A stretch of 17,909 nt of DNA, taken from contig JAEYWA010000245.1 of NCBI GenBank assembly GCA_023431385.1, positions 1 to 17,909 on the forward strand, given 5' to 3'. Source of the DNA: Bacillota bacterium. GTDB lineage: Bacteria; Bacillota; Clostridia; Acetivibrionales; DSM-1351. Of the stretch, positions 8,047 to 15,743 are shown piece after piece. The notes beneath the pieces are model-generated. The model searched no databases and was not told where the DNA came from. It saw nothing but the letters and a program-made list of their open reading frames with translations. The number at the start of each line of letters is the position of its first letter. The stretch's first letter is position 1. Made by a program: the position numbers and the translations under genes.

Positions 8047-8122
8047 AGTGAAGAGTGAATAGTTATAAAGGTATTACCTTCAACCGACGCAGTAGGGTTT
8101 CCTTGACTATTCACTTTTCACT
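8047..8122. repeat. Intergenic inverted repeat, copy A, between GH94 and znuB
   Basis: Arms at 8047-8063 (AGTGAAGAGTGAATAGT) and 8106-8122 (ACTATTCACTTTTCACT) pair over 17 bases with a single G-U. The loop contains the small palindrome AAGGTATTACCTT (8068-8080) and a CGACGCAG core. The genes on either side converge here, so the hairpin may also end transcription. A related, more worn copy lies on the other side of znuB. Confidence 0.6.
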
Positions 8123-8146
8123 TATACCTTTTACTTTTCACTTATA

Positions 8147-8980
8147 TCACGCAAACCTCTTCCTCATAATTAGCGTTATAAAGTATATGAACGCAGATAT
8201 GATGACTATAGTAGCACCTGTAGCGGTATCAAGGTAGTAGGAAAGAATTAATCCAATCATTCCGGAAACAAAAGAAATCAAAATAGCCATAATATTATAC
8301 TGTCTCGAGTTTGAGGATACGTTTCTAGCCGCTGCCGCAGGCAGCACCAGCAACGAGTTTATGATAAGCAGACCTACCCACTGTATAACAATGGTGACGG
8401 CTACTGCTATTATTGCAGTAAAGGCAAGTTCAATTCCAAGGGTGTTTATACCACGGCTTCTGGCAAGTGATATATTGACGCTTACCAGTAAAACCTTATT
8501 ATAAAATAAAATCCATAAAACTATAATTATAAGTGCAAGGACAAAAAGTGCTCCCACCTCTTGGGAGCTTATACTCAGTAAGTCTCCGACCAAATAGGAA
8601 TTATAGCTATATCCCCCTGATGTTACGAGGACAAGACCAATGGCTATTGCAGCCGAGGAGAACACTCCAATAACTGTATCTGTTGAGGTCTTTGTTTTAT
8701 TTTTAATAATTGTGATAAGTACCGAAAACCCGATAGAAAATATTACAGCTGACCATATGGGCTGAACAAAGCCAATGACACTTCCTATTGCTATTCCCGT
8801 AAAAGCTCCGTGGCCCAATGCATCTGAGAAAAAGGCCATTCTGTTGTTTACAATTATGGTCCCTAAAATACCAAATATCGGTGTAATAAGCAATACCGCC
8901 AAAAAGGCGTTTTTCATAAAGTCATAACCTAGCCATTCAAACGGTAAAATTGCATTCAACAAACTGTAAATGTGATTCAA
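8147..8980 (-). CDS. znuB: Zinc/manganese-type ABC transporter permease (ABC-3 family)
   Basis: This membrane subunit (277 residues) of a metal-ion importer of the ZnuB/MntB (ABC-3) family has about eight hydrophobic segments. It carries the family signature NNRMAFFSDALGHGAFTG at about 45-62. The start is TTG, supported by AGAGGGG seven bases upstream; no ATG nearby has a comparable site. The ATPase gene lies upstream on the same strand, 144 bp away, with a palindrome and a repeat in the gap. No substrate-binding ZnuA-type protein is encoded in the window. Zinc is the likeliest cargo, with manganese or iron as alternatives. Confidence 0.85.
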   Translation of the reverse strand: MNHIYSLLNAILPFEWLGYDFMKNAFLAVLLITPIFGILGTIIVNNRMAFFSDALGHGAFTGIAIGSVIGFVQPIWSAVIFSIGFSVLITIIKNKTKTSTDTVIGVFSSAAIAIGLVLVTSGGYSYNSYLVGDLLSISSQEVGALFVLALIIIVLWILFYNKVLLVSVNISLARSRGINTLGIELAFTAIIAVAVTIVIQWVGLLIINSLLVLPAAAARNVSSNSRQYNIMAILISFVSGMIGLILSYYLDTATGATIVIISAFIYFITLIMRKRFA

Positions 8981-9002
8981 AGTACTACCCCTCTTATTAT
9001 TG

Positions 9003-9017
9003 ACTGGCCTGGCCAGT
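9003..9017. promoter_or_regulatory. 15-base palindrome before znuB
   Basis: ACTGGCCTGGCCAGT is symmetric around a central T and lies 22 bases upstream of the znuB start. On the plus strand it is followed by TTTTT. It does not match the Zur or AdcR operators I know. It could be an operator, or a weak hairpin between znuC and znuB. Confidence 0.35.
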
Positions 9018-9042
9018 TTTTATTATTAAAAATATATTTTTA

Positions 9043-9136
9043 TTAATTGCAGTCGACGTAGCCGAATTTCCACAACAATTAACTATTTTCCTTTAATTAC
9101 TCATCTTAAACTATGCACCTTTAACTATTCACTATC
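9043..9136. repeat. Degenerate intergenic repeat, copy B, between znuC and znuB
   Basis: This stretch shares pieces with the repeat at 8047-8122: AGTGAATAGTTA followed by AAGGT at the znuC end, and GGAAA(Y)3..CT.CGTCG in the middle (about 15 of 22 positions, mostly transitions elsewhere). The AGTGAATAG piece overlaps the znuC stop codon. Similarity was judged by eye and is partial. Confidence 0.35.
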
Positions 9137-9913
9137 CTTAATAAACTCGGACAGACCGAAGGTTTCATGAAGTCTTTTGTCACTGTAAACTACATCAGGT
9201 GAACCATTTAAAATAACCGTTTTATTGAGCAGAACCACTCTATCGGCATGTTTTTTTACCAGATCAAGATCGTGAGATACAAGAATTATTGTCAAATCAT
9301 ACTTTTCTCGAACCTGAGAAACAATTTCATAAAAAACCTCAAGACCTTTTCTGTCAACACCTGAGACTGGCTCGTCCATCAGCAGCAGCTGCGGAACAGG
9401 CTGCAATGCCAGCGCGAGCAGTACTCTTTGAAGCTCTCCCCCGGACAAAGCCCCAAGCCTTTTATCTATCAACCCTTCCGCCTGAACTCTCGAAAGACAC
9501 TCTGAGATTTTTTGAGTAACCTTGGGGGAAGTGCTTTGAAATGCGGGCTTCCACCCCATGCAGGCTGTAAAAAGATTTTTTACACTTACAGGAGCAGCCG
9601 TATCAAACTCGAGCTGTTGTGGAACATACCCTACCACGGGCTTAACTGTACTCTCTCCGCTTGATCCGGCGAATACAATTGTTCCCTCATGCTTTATCTC
9701 ACCCAATATTGCCTTTAGCAGTGTGCTTTTCCCTGCTCCATTCGGACCTATCAGAGCAGTGAGTTCCCCGCAGTGCAAATGGAGGTTGATATCGTGTAGA
9801 ATCTCAGATTTACCGATTTTTACAGAAAACTTTTTTATTTGTGTACAGCAATAACCACAGCACTTTCTGCCAGAATCACAATTATCCCTATGTCTCACAT
9901 TTCTTTCTGCCAT
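9125..9913 (-). CDS. znuC: Zinc-type ABC transporter ATPase with Cys-rich N-terminus
   Basis: This ATP-binding subunit (262 residues) is the partner of the ZnuB-type permease. Walker A GPNGAGKST is at 56-64, the signature LSGGE at 156-160, Walker B LLLMDEP at 176-182 and the switch His at 214. Before the ATPase fold there is an extension with five cysteines, C12-x5-C18-C19-x2-C22-C23. This is unusual for the family and could bind metal. An in-frame TTG at 9940 adds nine residues, but it lies upstream of the GAAAGGAC ribosome binding site that serves the ATG at 9913, so I used the ATG. The stop codon overlaps a repeat copy. Regulation is not visible: no Zur box was recognised in the very AT-rich region upstream. 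Confidence 0.87.
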   Translation of the reverse strand: MAERNVRHRDNCDSGRKCCGYCCTQIKKFSVKIGKSEILHDINLHLHCGELTALIGPNGAGKSTLLKAILGEIKHEGTIVFAGSSGESTVKPVVGYVPQQLEFDTAAPVSVKNLFTACMGWKPAFQSTSPKVTQKISECLSRVQAEGLIDKRLGALSGGELQRVLLALALQPVPQLLLMDEPVSGVDRKGLEVFYEIVSQVREKYDLTIILVSHDLDLVKKHADRVVLLNKTVILNGSPDVVYSDKRLHETFGLSEFIKDSE

Positions 9914-10387
9914 TATGAAAGTCCTTTCAAGGGGATTCAAATACCAAATTCTTTATTCAAATTTAATATAAATTATTAAGTAATTTTATACTAATATAAA
10001 TTCCTATTAAATTATTATACCAAAAATTATTCTCTATTTTCTCTATATACAATTATTTCTTTAATCAAACAATATCAATTATCTTTTCCTTAGTAATTTC
10101 AGTAGTAATTTTCCATCCTGCAAAAAAGTACTTACTCTTATCCGGAATAAATTGTACAAGACCTGCAAAAACTGATTTGTATAATCTCCATCAATTCAAA
10201 CAAGTTTTAATAAATTTTTTAGAATAATTGGACATTTTATTAACAAGTAACTATTTTATATTTATTTTCTATTGACTTTTGTGTTAATATATTAGTGGTT
10301 TATAGTTTTATAATACCTTTTTTAAAAGAATTTTAAAATAACTGTTATAACCGGAGTCAGAAAACCGGCTATAAATGATGCAATTAC
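9914..10387. other. Long AT-rich intergenic region between znuC and the tkt leader
   Basis: About 470 bp without a convincing gene. The ends are extremely AT-rich. The piece 10065-10190 is less so and has an open minus-strand frame without a start. A possible tkt promoter is TTGTGT (10279-10284), 16 bases, TATAGT (10301-10306); TTGACT at 10272 and TATAAT at 10309 are also present but poorly spaced from partners. The inverted repeat TTATAACCGG (10345-10354) and CCGGCTATAA (10365-10374), with one mismatch, follows. Confidence 0.4.
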
Positions 10388-10405
10388 TTTATTCAATTGA
10401 ATAAA
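10388..10405. promoter_or_regulatory. Perfect 18-base palindrome upstream of tkt
   Basis: TTTATTCAATTGAATAAA reads the same on both strands. Its size and symmetry fit a dimeric regulator site, although chance symmetry is easier in AT-rich DNA. It lies about 80-95 bases downstream of the candidate tkt promoter and just before a strong hairpin. Confidence 0.4.
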
Positions 10406-10420
10406 TGTTTATGGTATACA

Positions 10421-10700
10421 GGATTAGATTGAAAGACTTTGCTAATGCTCGTCTTTCAATCTAACCTATGAATTTATGCCCGTGCGAAATATCCATAGTA
10501 TCTATCAATACTTTGAAAACGCACATTGCCAATTAACCGCCTCACAGCGGATTTTGCGGAAATAGTTTCATAAACACTCTGTGGACGCTATTCGGCTCAT
10601 AGAGGTTAATATGATAAATGTTATAACAAGGCAATAGCTGTCCATTGTGTCCTTCTGGATGTTTTGGCTCTATTGATCCTATGCAATATAAAAATAGATT
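10421..10700 (+). promoter_or_regulatory. Structured 5' leader of transketolase, possible regulatory RNA
   Basis: Several helices can form in order: a 14-base perfect stem (10424-10437 with 10451-10464, extended by GG/CC); GTGCG (10482-10486) with CGCAC (10520-10524) enclosing AGTAT/ATACT; CCGC (10537-10540) with GCGG (10547-10550); and TGGACGCTATT (10582-10592) with AATAGC-T-GTCCA (10633-10644). Two are in competition: a second GCGG at 10556-10559 can replace the first, and AATAG at 10561-10565 can pair with CTATT instead. I match it to no known riboswitch, and it lacks the TPP riboswitch motifs although the enzyme uses TPP. Structure was read by eye only. Confidence 0.45.
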
Positions 10701-10716
10701 ATTGGGAGGACTAGTA

Positions 10717-12705
10717 ATGGGTAAGTTAGACACAGCATGTATAAATACCATTAGGATTTTGGCTGCAGAGGCAGTTCAAAAAGCTAATTCCGGTCATCCG
10801 GGCCTACCTCTCGGAGCAGCACCAATTGCTTATTCCGTTTGGGCAAAACATATGAAGCACAATCCAAAGAATCCTAATTGGGCAGGAAGAGACAGATTCG
10901 TATTGTCAGCAGGTCATGGTTCAGCCATGTTATATTCTCTGCTCCACGTTTTCGGATACGATGTATCCCTTGACGACCTGAAGAATTTCAGGCAGTTTGG
11001 TAGTAAAACTCCAGGACATCCTGAATACGGTCATACTAAAGGTGTAGAAATAACTACCGGACCACTGGGACAAGGTGTAGCCAACGGTGTAGGTTTTGCC
11101 ATGGCAGAACGCTTAATGGCTGCTAAATTTAATAAGGATGGTTATAACATCGTTGATAACTTTACTTATGTATTATCAGGTGACGGCTGCCTTATGGAGG
11201 GTGTAGCTTCGGAAGCAGCATCACTGGCAGGAACCTTGAAACTTGGAAAATTGATTCTTTTATATGATAGCAACAAGATTACTATCGAAGGTGATACAAG
11301 TATAGCATTTACAGAAGATGTAGCTAAGCGTTTTGATGCTTATGGCTGGCAGGTTCTCAAGGTTGAGGACGGTAACAGTGTTGAAGACATCAGTGCTGCA
11401 ATTGAGAATGCTAAGGCTGAAGCCGATAAGCCATCCATTATCATTGTTAACACTCAAATCGGTTATGGCTCACCGAAAGCAGGTACTTCCGGCGTTCACG
11501 GAGAATCTCTCGGAGAAGAAGGCCTCAGCAAAACCAAGGAATTCCTGGGAATGTGCAAAGATGACTGCTTTAATGTAACTGAAGAAGTAGCCGGCTTTAC
11601 CAAGGAATTTGTACAGGCAGGAATCAAAACAGAAGAAGCCTGGAATGACATGTTTAAGAAGTATGCCTCAGAATTCCCAGGCCTTGCGGCAGAATGGGAT
11701 ATCTGGCAGAAGAGCGACTATTCAGACCTTCTCTTAAATGACGAAAGCTTCTGGAAGTTCGATACTAAACCAAATGCTACAAGAGCTATATCAGGAAATA
11801 TTATTAATTACCTTGCTAAAAAGCTTCCAAACCTCGTTGGAGGTTCAGCTGACCTTGCCCCTTCCAATAAGACTTATATGAAGGATATGGGCGATTTCTC
11901 AGCAGCAGATTACAGCGGAAGAAATCTGCACTTCGGTGTAAGAGAGCATGGTATGGGTGCAATAGCAAACGCTATGGCTATCTATGGCAGTTTAAAAATG
12001 TACTGCTCTACCTTCTTTGTATTCACAGATTATATGAAGGGCGCAATGAGGCTTTCAGCTCTTATGAATGTACCTGTAACTTATGTTATGACACATGACA
12101 GTATAGGTGTTGGAGAAGATGGACCTACTCACCAGCCAATAGAACAGCTTGCTTCAATCAGAAGTATTCCAAACTTTATAGATTTCAGACCTGCCGATGC
12201 AAATGAAACTGCTGCAGGCTGGTTTACAGCTGTTACCAACCCATCCTCACCAACTTGTCTGGTATTAACTAGACAAAACCTTCCAGTTCTTGATATAGAC
12301 GGTAAGGTTGCATTAAAGGGTGCTTACACCTTGTTGGATTCAAAGAACGCTGTTCCACAAGTAATCCTTATTTCTTCAGGTTCAGAAGTTCATGCAACTC
12401 TTGAAGCAGGTAAGCAGCTTCAGGCTGAAGGAATTGATGCCAGAGTGGTAAGTATGCCTTCAATGGCACTATTTGAAAAGCAGTCAGCTGAATACAAGGA
12501 AAGTGTATTGCCATCATCAGTTTCCAACAGAGTTGCAGTGGAAGCGGGTACTTCCTTTGGCTGGCACAAGTACGTAGGCTTAAAGGGTGAAGTTGTATCC
12601 ATAGACACATTCGGTGCTTCAGCACCTGCAGACCTTTTGTTCAAGCACTACGGCTTCACAGCTGAAAACATAGCGTCCAAGGCAAAAGCAGTTTTAGCTA
12701 AATAA
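10717..12705 (+). CDS. tkt: Transketolase
   Basis: Transketolase (662 residues, full length) moves two-carbon units between pentose and hexose phosphates using thiamine diphosphate. It lets xylose-derived pentoses enter glycolysis and supplies ribose and erythrose phosphates. The TPP-binding motif starts at GDG 155-157 and ends at Asn186. Active-site histidines appear in SGHPG (His27), AGHGS (His67), HGESLG (His261), THDSIGVGEDG (His460) and THQP (His472). The catalytic Glu410 is in GVREHGM. The open frame extends 24 codons further upstream, but the ATG at 10717 has GGGAGGA six bases before it and gives the normal N-terminus. The gene stands alone with a long leader and ends at a strong terminator. 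Codon use suggests a well-expressed gene. Confidence 0.96.
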   Translation: MGKLDTACINTIRILAAEAVQKANSGHPGLPLGAAPIAYSVWAKHMKHNPKNPNWAGRDRFVLSAGHGSAMLYSLLHVFGYDVSLDDLKNFRQFGSKTPGHPEYGHTKGVEITTGPLGQGVANGVGFAMAERLMAAKFNKDGYNIVDNFTYVLSGDGCLMEGVASEAASLAGTLKLGKLILLYDSNKITIEGDTSIAFTEDVAKRFDAYGWQVLKVEDGNSVEDISAAIENAKAEADKPSIIIVNTQIGYGSPKAGTSGVHGESLGEEGLSKTKEFLGMCKDDCFNVTEEVAGFTKEFVQAGIKTEEAWNDMFKKYASEFPGLAAEWDIWQKSDYSDLLLNDESFWKFDTKPNATRAISGNIINYLAKKLPNLVGGSADLAPSNKTYMKDMGDFSAADYSGRNLHFGVREHGMGAIANAMAIYGSLKMYCSTFFVFTDYMKGAMRLSALMNVPVTYVMTHDSIGVGEDGPTHQPIEQLASIRSIPNFIDFRPADANETAAGWFTAVTNPSSPTCLVLTRQNLPVLDIDGKVALKGAYTLLDSKNAVPQVILISSGSEVHATLEAGKQLQAEGIDARVVSMPSMALFEKQSAEYKESVLPSSVSNRVAVEAGTSFGWHKYVGLKGEVVSIDTFGASAPADLLFKHYGFTAENIASKAKAVLAK

Positions 12706-12731
12706 ACTTTATAGAATGATATGATGAATTT

Positions 12732-12789
12732 AAAGGGACTGCCTCAGACACCATGCTTGATTACAAACGTGTCGGGAGCAGTCCCTTTT
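12732..12789 (+). terminator. Strong terminator after tkt
   Basis: AAAGGGACTGC (12732-12742) pairs perfectly with GCAGTCCCTTT (12778-12788). A further GACAC/GTGTC helix forms inside it, and TTTT follows. The minus-strand transporter operon converges on it and ends about 80 bases away, so it may serve both sides. Confidence 0.85.
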
Positions 12790-12869
12790 ATTGGTTACCT
12801 TCTATATATTGATAAATAGACAATTTCTATCTCTTTGTTGAATATATAATCTTCCTAAGGCAGCTGTGA

Positions 12870-13664
12870 TTAAGACAATAGTGCCCTGTCATTTGCAAAT
12901 TCCTCTCCACTCACTTTTCCAAAGCGCTGCAGCAGTTCTTCAACAGTAAGCTTCGCCTTATCCTCACCCTTAATATCAAGAATAATACGGCCTTCATGCA
13001 TCATAATCAGCCTGTTGCCATGTCTTATGGCATCACGCATGTTGTGGGTAACCATCATAGCCGTAAGTTTATCCTCGGAAATAAACCTGTCACTTAGCTG
13101 TAACACCTTTTCGGCGGTCTTGGGATCCAGTGCCGCTGTATGCTCATCCAGCAATAAAAGCTTAGGCTTTTTCAGTGTAGCCATCAACAGCGTAAGGGCC
13201 TGTCGCTGACCGCCAGAAAGCAATCCCACCTTAGCATCCAGTCTGTTCTCCAACCCCAGTTCCAGATGACTTAGCAATTCTTTATACAAGGTTCTCTCCT
13301 TGTTTTTAATTCCCCAGCTCAGTCCACGGCGCTGTCCTCTGCGGTAAGCAAGTGCCAAATTTTCTTCAATGCCCATATTTGCAGCTGTACCCATCATAGG
13401 GTCCTGGAAAACTCTGCCCAGCATTAACGCACGTTTGTGTTCTGAGTATTTGGTTACATCCGTATTATCAATTATTATTGAACCCTTATCAACAGGATAT
13501 ACCCCCGCCACGCAGTTGAGTAATGTTGACTTGCCGGCCCCGTTGCCACCTATCAAAGTAACAAAGTCCCCTTCTTCAAGCTGGAGGTTTATATTTCGTA
13601 GTGCAACCTTTTCATTAACCGTTCCTGGATTAAACACCTTATATATTTCATTGACCTTAAGCAT
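12870..13664 (-). CDS. TrpXYZ-type ABC transporter ATPase (COG1101)
   Basis: This ATP-binding subunit (264 residues) belongs to the uncharacterised-transport-system ATPases that pair with COG2984 binding proteins and COG4120 permeases. Walker A GGNGAGKST is at 39-47, the signature LSGGQ at 149-153, Walker B LLLLDEH at 169-175 (DEHTAALD, typical of this group) and the switch His at 207. It is the last gene of a three-gene operon: the permease stop is two bases before this ATG, and the AGGAGGGAG ribosome binding site lies in the end of the permease gene. Members have been predicted to import amino acids such as tryptophan; the T-box ahead of this operon also points to an amino acid. Confidence 0.85.
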   Translation of the reverse strand: MLKVNEIYKVFNPGTVNEKVALRNINLQLEEGDFVTLIGGNGAGKSTLLNCVAGVYPVDKGSIIIDNTDVTKYSEHKRALMLGRVFQDPMMGTAANMGIEENLALAYRRGQRRGLSWGIKNKERTLYKELLSHLELGLENRLDAKVGLLSGGQRQALTLLMATLKKPKLLLLDEHTAALDPKTAEKVLQLSDRFISEDKLTAMMVTHNMRDAIRHGNRLIMMHEGRIILDIKGEDKAKLTVEELLQRFGKVSGEEFANDRALLS

Positions 13665-13665
13665 T

Positions 13666-14559
13666 TTACTCTCCCTCCTTGATAGATATTTTTATCGGAT
13701 GGAGATATGTCTTAAATACTGGCAATGCAAGTGCAATGGCCACTGTTACTGCTGTAAACAGCTTTAAATCATTAGCCGGCATTCCCCAGAACAGTACCAA
13801 TGCTATTATTATTCTGTAGGTTATAGCTCCAAGTACAAGAGATAAAAGCTTGCTGAAAAAACTCTTTCTTCCGAAAAGAACTTCACCTATTATTACAGAG
13901 GCAAGGCCGATAACTATTGACCCAGTCCCCATCTGTACATCCGAATAACCCTGACTTTGAGCAATGAGTGCACCACTTACTGCTACCAGCCCATTACTAA
14001 TAATCAAGCCTGTTATTTTCATCACATTAGTATTAATTCCCTGGGCCCTGACCATATTCGGGTTGTTGCCGGTAGCACGAATGGCTGAGCCAAGTTCGGT
14101 CCCGAAAAACCAGTATAAAATTCCTACTACTGCCGATACGCATATAAAGCCTAGAACAATAATAGCATTATTTGAACTAATACCTATTTTCGTCAGTGGT
14201 GTATAAACGGTGTCCATCCTTAATAAGGCAATGTTTGCCTTCCCCATGATATGCAGATTTATTGAATAAAGAGCTATCATGGTCAAAATTCCGGACAGCA
14301 GTGCAGGGATTTTAAGCTTGGTGTGGAGCAATCCGGTTACCAGTCCTGCAGCCAAACCTCCCATAAGGGCCAGAACCGTTGCTGCAAACGGATTTATACC
14401 AATACTTATAGCTTTAGCCGCTATGGCAGCACCCATTGCAATACTTCCCTCAACAGTTAAATCTGCTATATCTAAAATTCGATAGGTTATATATACCCCA
14501 ATTGTCATAACAGCCCATAAAAGACCAAGGGATATAGCCCCAAGAAATACATCCAACAT
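13666..14559 (-). CDS. TrpXYZ-type ABC transporter permease (COG4120)
   Basis: This integral membrane subunit (297 residues), related to branched-chain amino acid type permeases (BPD_transp_2), consists of eight or more hydrophobic segments. A conserved cytoplasmic stretch, GTELGSAIRATGNNPNMVRAQG, lies about two thirds of the way along the protein's middle region. A GTG three codons upstream (14568) is possible, but AGGTG lies six bases before the ATG at 14559, so I chose the ATG. It is 73 bp downstream of the binding-protein gene and abuts the ATPase gene, which supports translational coupling of the last two genes. Confidence 0.85.
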   Translation of the reverse strand: MLDVFLGAISLGLLWAVMTIGVYITYRILDIADLTVEGSIAMGAAIAAKAISIGINPFAATVLALMGGLAAGLVTGLLHTKLKIPALLSGILTMIALYSINLHIMGKANIALLRMDTVYTPLTKIGISSNNAIIVLGFICVSAVVGILYWFFGTELGSAIRATGNNPNMVRAQGINTNVMKITGLIISNGLVAVSGALIAQSQGYSDVQMGTGSIVIGLASVIIGEVLFGRKSFFSKLLSLVLGAITYRIIIALVLFWGMPANDLKLFTAVTVAIALALPVFKTYLHPIKISIKEGE

Positions 14560-14631
14560 ATAAATCACCTATTTTCAATATTTGTTTTATTTTTCTTTGG
14601 AAACCTCTATAAGTTTGAAGCTTTCATTCTG

Positions 14632-15627
14632 CTATTTGCTCTTTATAACGTATTTCTCTAAATCAGCAGGTATTTTAAGGCCTATTTCATCGGCTACTGT
14701 ACCATTTATAGCAAAATCGAAATTTTTGGATGCTTCAACAGCCATATCTGCTGGCTTGGCTTCACCTTTCAGAATTTTTACAGCCATTAACCCTGTCTGG
14801 TAGCCCAAATCCGAGTAGTTGATGCCCAGAGTTGCAAGACCCCCGGTAGTAACCATTCCTGATTCTCCGCATATTACAGGAATCTTCGCCTTACTGGTTA
14901 TGCCGCTTACTACAGGCATAGCGGAAGCAAAAGTGTTATCAGTCGGAATATAAATAGCATCACACTTTGTAACTATTGATTGTGTAACCTGTTGAACATC
15001 GTTAGAATTTGTAACTGTTGCTTCAACATATGTGAGCCCCAGCTTTTCTATTGCTTCTTTGGCGAGCTTGGCCTGTAGAATTGAGTTGTCTTCGCTGGAA
15101 GTATACATTACTCCTACTTTTTTCACTCCAGGTACTAACTTAACCAACAGGTCCATTTGTTCCTTAATTGGATTCATATCGGTGGTACCACTTACATTAC
15201 CTCCTGGAGCCGTGTTTGAGGCCACCAGTTTTGCAGCTTCAAAATCGGTTACTGCAGTTGCAAGTATCGGTATCTCGGTAGTTTTCCCGGCTATTGACTG
15301 TGCTGCCGGTGTAGCAATAGCGAGAACCAAATCGACTTTATTGCTTACAAAACGGTCACTGATTGTTGATAGATTGCTCTGGTCACCCTGAGCATTCTGT
15401 AAATCAAATATAACTTTTTCTTCTGTGTAACCATTATCCTTCAGTGCTTTAACAAACCCTTCCCGTGCAGCATCAAGTGCACTATGCTCCATGTACTGAA
15501 TAATACCAATGTTCAGCTTTTCCGAGCCTGCTTCTGTGCTACCCTTACCTCCGTCGGTGCATCCTGCAACAGCTGATGTCATTGCTGCCGCCATAATTAA
15601 TGCCAATACCTTATTCCTTTTCTTCAT
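14632..15627 (-). CDS. TrpX-type ABC transporter substrate-binding lipoprotein (COG2984)
   Basis: This is the extracellular substrate-binding lipoprotein (331 residues) of the ABC importer. The signal peptide ends in VAGC with lipidated Cys23. The family signature EHSALDAAREGF is at about 47-58, and two periplasmic-binding-protein lobes follow, with ATPAAQSIAG and ILATAVTDFEAAKLV typical of COG2984. An ATG eight codons upstream (15651) sits ahead of the CGGAGGA ribosome binding site; that site serves the ATG at 15627, which I used. It is the first gene of the operon, separated from its T-box leader by about 350 bp of repeated sequence. Related proteins are predicted tryptophan transporters, but the T-box here reads better as Phe. 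Confidence 0.87.
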   Translation of the reverse strand: MKKRNKVLALIMAAAMTSAVAGCTDGGKGSTEAGSEKLNIGIIQYMEHSALDAAREGFVKALKDNGYTEEKVIFDLQNAQGDQSNLSTISDRFVSNKVDLVLAIATPAAQSIAGKTTEIPILATAVTDFEAAKLVASNTAPGGNVSGTTDMNPIKEQMDLLVKLVPGVKKVGVMYTSSEDNSILQAKLAKEAIEKLGLTYVEATVTNSNDVQQVTQSIVTKCDAIYIPTDNTFASAMPVVSGITSKAKIPVICGESGMVTTGGLATLGINYSDLGYQTGLMAVKILKGEAKPADMAVEASKNFDFAINGTVADEIGLKIPADLEKYVIKSK

Positions 15628-15743
15628 AACCCGTTCCTCCGTTCTACGCATAAAAATTTTTATTTATTCAATCAGCTCTAATGAACTGTTTGAAGCTTAG
15701 AAAAATATTACCTGCATCTGCATTTAAGATACTAAATAACTTC

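Noticed and set aside
9558..9854. 98-codon plus-strand frame inside znuC
   Set aside because: Antisense shadow of the Walker A region of the ATPase; no independent support.
10421..10700. TPP riboswitch ahead of transketolase
   Set aside because: The conserved CUGAGA and related TPP-aptamer motifs are missing.
12368..12644. Two minus-strand frames at the end of tkt
   Set aside because: Antisense to conserved transketolase sequence, overlapping each other in different frames, with no start signals.
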